A stretch of 43,377 nt of DNA, taken from Gemmatimonadales bacterium (lineage in GTDB: Bacteria; Gemmatimonadota; Gemmatimonadetes; Longimicrobiales; Gaopeijiaceae). The translations under genes and the position numbers were made by a program. Shown one piece after another: positions 41,058 to 43,377 of the stretch. The notes beneath the pieces are model-generated. The model was not told the origin of the DNA. It searched no databases and saw only the letters and a list, made by a program, of their open reading frames with translations. The stretch lies in contig REEG01000290.1 of assembly GCA_007695195.1 (NCBI GenBank), forward strand, positions 1 through 43,377, in the 5' to 3' direction. How positions within the stretch are numbered: position 1 is the first letter of the stretch; the number at the start of each line of letters is the position of its first letter.

Positions 41058-41806
41058 AGATCCTCTGTACCAATGACGACGGGTATCTGGCCACCGGCCT
41101 CCAGGTCCTGGCCTCGGCGGCGCGCCGCTTCGGTGAGGTCACGGTTGTGGCTCCGGACCGGGAACAGAGCGCCACGAGTCACTCCCTGACCCTCCACCAT
41201 CCGCTCCGGAGCCGACGGGCGTCGGACGGCGCCCTGGTGGTGGACGGCACGCCCACCGACTGCGTGATCCTGGCGGTGAACGCGCTCCTGGACAGCCGCC
41301 CGGACATCTGCTTCTCCGGGATCAATCACGGCGCCAACATGGGTGAGGACGTCCTGTACTCGGGGACGGTGGCGGCGGCCATGGAGGCTACGGTGCTTGG
41401 GATTCCCTCGGTGGCCCTCTCCTACGCCAGCCCCCAGTTCGAGTCCATCGAGGCCTGGGAAGATCCGGTGGCTCGGCTCCTGGAGGGGATCGTTGACCAG
41501 CGGGGCTTCCCGGCCTCGACGCTTCTCAACATCAATCTTCCCCCCATTCATCCATCCGATGTCCAGGGGGTTCGCATCACGTCGCTGGGAGAGCGTCGGT
41601 ACTCGGAGTCGCTCACCCGGGCCCACGACCCCAGCGGACGGGAGTATTTCTGGATCGGCGGTGGTGAGCGTCAGTGGAAACGAGGCAATGGGGACTCGGA
41701 TTTCCAGGCCATCGAGGATGGGTACATCTCCCTGACTCCCCTCCACCTCGATCTGACGAACTATGCCCTCCTCGAGGAGATTCGCGAGTGGAACCTGACG
41801 CTCTAG
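41054..41806 (+). CDS. surE: 5'/3'-nucleotidase SurE
   Basis: Metal-dependent nucleoside monophosphatase linked to stationary-phase survival. The 250-residue product opens with ILCTNDDGY, D8 and D9 being metal ligands, followed by VVAPDREQSATSHSLT, the DGTPTDCV segment and SGINHGANMGEDVLYSGTV with the active-site Asn. The pairing surE-pcm is conserved in many bacteria. The pcm start lies 19 bases inside this gene. Confidence 0.96.
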   Translation: MKILCTNDDGYLATGLQVLASAARRFGEVTVVAPDREQSATSHSLTLHHPLRSRRASDGALVVDGTPTDCVILAVNALLDSRPDICFSGINHGANMGEDVLYSGTVAAAMEATVLGIPSVALSYASPQFESIEAWEDPVARLLEGIVDQRGFPASTLLNINLPPIHPSDVQGVRITSLGERRYSESLTRAHDPSGREYFWIGGGERQWKRGNGDSDFQAIEDGYISLTPLHLDLTNYALLEEIREWNLTL

Positions 41807-42477
41807 GCGATTTCCGGTACGTGGGGGCGCGGAGACGCCTCATCGAGCGGATTCGGGACGAGGGGATCGAGGACCTGGAGCTCCTCCGCCTCTTCGATCG
41901 GGTTCCGCGGCACCTGTTCATCCCTGAGGCGCTCCTCCACCGGGCCTATGACGATGCTCCGGTGCCCATCGGGTACGGACAGACCGCGTCGCAGCCTTCG
42001 CTGCAGGCGTTCTATCTGGAACTCCTCCGGCCCACCTCCGACGATCGGATCCTGGAGGTGGGTACGGGGAGCGGCTACCTCACTGCGCTCCTGGCCCTCA
42101 TGGGAGACCGGGTCTACTCGGTTGAGCGGGTCCGTAACCTCTCGACCCGTGCCCGATCGGTGCTGGATTCCCTCGGATACCGCAACGTGGCCCTGATGGT
42201 GGGCGACGGGACCATCGGGTGGCGCAAGTTCGCCCCCTTCGACATCATCACCGTGTCGGCAGCATCGCCTGAGGTGCCCCCGGCCCTGCTGGACCAACTG
42301 GCGGACGGGGGCCGGATGCTGGTGCCTGTGGGAGACCGGACCGTCCAGGATCTCCTCCTGATTCGGCGGGTGGGCGACGACCTCCACCGGACCAGCGTGC
42401 GAGAAGGATGTACCTTCGTCCCTCTCCTGGGGCGGTACGGCTGGTCCCCTTCGCCAGGTGATCTGGACGGCGACTGA
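41788..42477 (+). CDS. pcm: Protein-L-isoaspartate O-methyltransferase
   Basis: Repairs isoaspartyl residues in aged proteins using SAM. The GTG at 41788 has GAGGAG eight bases upstream and gives 229 residues, close to the family length; GTG 41821 (218 residues) is an alternative, and the open frame back to 41674 lies within surE. Signatures: PRHLFIPE, the substrate loop GYGQTASQPSLQAFY, SAM motif ILEVGTGSGYLTALL from residue 88, and TVSAASPEVP. The end, FVPLLGRYGW, is typical of Pcm. Confidence 0.93.
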   Translation: MEPDALGDFRYVGARRRLIERIRDEGIEDLELLRLFDRVPRHLFIPEALLHRAYDDAPVPIGYGQTASQPSLQAFYLELLRPTSDDRILEVGTGSGYLTALLALMGDRVYSVERVRNLSTRARSVLDSLGYRNVALMVGDGTIGWRKFAPFDIITVSAASPEVPPALLDQLADGGRMLVPVGDRTVQDLLLIRRVGDDLHRTSVREGCTFVPLLGRYGWSPSPGDLDGD

Positions 42478-42556
42478 CCCACGCCGGCTTGGGAACACTT
42501 CTCTCCCTTCCTTTCCCTATCCGACCACCCTCTGACTTCATCAGCCCGAGACCATC

Positions 42557-43063
42557 ATGACGCCTCGCCCGTTCTCTCCCGTTCAACTCGTGGAAGGTGG
42601 ACCCGCCGGCGGGTCCGGCGCCGGACCGAACCCGGACACCGATTCCCACGCCAAGAGTCCCGGAACCGCCCTGGCGGGTGTGAGCGAGGCCGGCGCCGGT
42701 CAGGCCGTGTCCCGGAACCGCCGTCTGCCCCCGCCGGCGTTTCCCCCGGGGCGCAGGCGGGACTGGGTGCATCGGCCGCGGCGCCTGGAGGGAGGAGGTC
42801 GCAGCGCCACAGGTGAGATCCCGTCAGCGGCCTTTCTTTCCACCGATGAGGGACACTCCGGGCCCCCTAACCCCGTGGTGGATCAGGAATCCATTTCCGA
42901 CGAACAGGTGGCCGAGATCCTGGAGTCCCTGGCGCAGGAGATTCGGGACTACTCCGGGGGGCGTTTCCTCTGGAAGCCCGGTGTCCCTCCGCTTGAGGGG
43001 GCCCTCCGCGGACTCGTTTCCGGCTATCTGCGGCTCGGGAGGAGGGAAGGGGAGCGGTCCTGA
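42557..43063 (+). CDS. Unrecognised 168-residue protein
   Basis: I do not recognise this product. Residues 1-105 are Pro/Gly/Ala-rich and probably disordered. Residues 110-168 look folded, with a helical DEQVAEILESLAQEIRDY, then FLWKPGVPPLEGALRGLVSGYLRL and a basic tail. The start ATG has no Shine-Dalgarno sequence; the preceding 79 bases are pyrimidine-rich, like the rnr and gltX leaders. The coding case rests on the open frame, the protein-like C-terminus and position; a shorter C-terminal protein from a later start is possible. Confidence 0.5.
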   Translation: MTPRPFSPVQLVEGGPAGGSGAGPNPDTDSHAKSPGTALAGVSEAGAGQAVSRNRRLPPPAFPPGRRRDWVHRPRRLEGGGRSATGEIPSAAFLSTDEGHSGPPNPVVDQESISDEQVAEILESLAQEIRDYSGGRFLWKPGVPPLEGALRGLVSGYLRLGRREGERS

Positions 43064-43173
43064 TTCTGCCTGGGTCCAAGGTGATTCGGGTCCACCGATC
43101 CTCCTATCCCTCGCATCCGACCCTCCCCCGTGGTGGTGGGGAGGGGCCACCCGGAAGAACTCCGCCGGATGGG

Positions 43174-43202
43174 CTGACGAGGACGGAGCGGAAGGTTACC
43201 TT
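43174..43202 (+). promoter_or_regulatory. Possible promoter for tRNA-Arg
   Basis: CTGACG (43174-43179), a 17-base spacer and TACCTT (43197-43202) place a start near 43209, six bases before the tRNA, the same spacing as for tRNA-Gly. The boxes match consensus only partly. Confidence 0.4.
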
Positions 43203-43214
43203 ATCCCCGTCAAT

Positions 43215-43288
43215 GTCCTCGTAGCTCAGATGGATAGAGCGACCGCCTCCTAAGCGGTAGGTCCCCGGTTCGAATCCGGGCGAGGACA
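43215..43288 (+). tRNA. tRNA-Arg (anticodon CCT)
   Basis: A 74-base cloverleaf: acceptor GTCCTCG with CGAGGAC, D stem GCTC/GAGC, anticodon stem ACCGC/GCGGT with loop CTCCTAA (anticodon CCT, reading AGG), variable loop AGGTC, T arm CCCGG-TTCGAAT-CCGGG. Discriminator base is A. CCA is not encoded. Confidence 0.97.
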
Positions 43289-43304
43289 CTGCGGTAACGT
43301 GATG

Positions 43305-43337
43305 CCCCTCAACGGTTTGGAGCCGTTGGGGGGTTTT
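43305..43337 (+). terminator. Intrinsic terminator after tRNA-Arg
   Basis: CCCCTCAACGG (43305-43315) pairs with CCGTTGGGGGG (43323-43333), 11 pairs with one T-G wobble and a seven-base loop, followed by TTTTCGTTT. It ends the tRNA transcript 17 bases after the gene. Confidence 0.85.
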
Positions 43338-43377
43338 CGTTTGCCCGGCTTGTGTGCCAACAGTCCCACGAACTGTC

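Noticed and set aside
2796-43289. Possible CRISPR arrays, insertion sequences, phage or toxin-antitoxin genes
   Set aside because: No regularly spaced repeats, transposase or integrase motifs, terminal inverted repeats or phage structural genes were seen anywhere in the window.

Overview
The window reads as chromosomal DNA from a high-GC, Gram-negative (diderm) bacterium. It carries nearly the whole early lipid A pathway, BamA, Skp and a Lol-type lipoprotein exporter, alongside genes better known from Firmicutes: McsA, McsB and ClpC (protein-arginine phosphorylation) and BshC (bacillithiol synthesis). The LpxC-FabZ fusion, McsAB-ClpC and BshC together fit Gemmatimonadota best. That placement is inferred from gene content, not from a phylogeny. 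Every intact gene lies on the + strand. The only minus-strand coding trace is a 43-residue ThiE-like tail at 65-196.

Layout. 65-239: thiE remnant and a nested inverted repeat. 351-6282: era, a PorV/UPF0164-like outer-membrane protein, rnr, a REC-like/GGDDF protein and a zinc-ribbon protein. 6325-6441: a promoter-like site followed closely by a strong intrinsic terminator. 6513-11315: prfB (with the programmed +1 frameshift), lysS, and a LolC/E-type permease with LolD. 11312-15492: mcsA, mcsB, clpC. 15495-26108: the envelope block bamA, skp, lpxD, lpxC-fabZ, lpxA, a Gfo/Idh/MocA dehydrogenase, a 30-residue membrane peptide, lpxB, a DUF374-type acyltransferase and lpxK. 26105-28996: rlmH, a SAM methyltransferase and bshC. 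29005-34351: a small membrane/coiled-coil protein, murJ, uvrC, gltX. 34423-35982: a promoter and a TPR lipoprotein. 36044-36230: tRNA-Gly(CCC) with its own promoter and terminator. 36346-42477: a DUF512 radical-SAM-like protein, der, plsY, gpsA, a MerR-type regulator, surE, pcm. The end holds an unrecognised protein gene and tRNA-Arg(CCT) with a terminator.

How the genes work together. The central block supplies lipid A from UDP-GlcNAc to the 4'-kinase step, plus outer-membrane protein assembly and lipoprotein export. PlsY and GpsA supply phospholipid precursors and MurJ flips lipid II. McsA/McsB/ClpC form a tag-and-unfold quality-control module. The methyltransferase next to bshC may make N-methyl-bacillithiol. 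SurE/Pcm, RNase R, UvrC and RlmH are maintenance functions. About seventeen adjacent gene pairs overlap by ATGA or GTGA, so most of the window is probably a few long, translationally coupled operons.

The most interesting leads are the methyltransferase-bshC pair, the lone GnnA-like dehydrogenase and 30-residue peptide inside the lipid A cluster, the arginine-phosphorylation module in a diderm (with an altered McsB allosteric motif), the promoter-terminator unit before prfB, and the thiE remnant. No CRISPR array, insertion sequence, phage gene or obvious defence island was seen.
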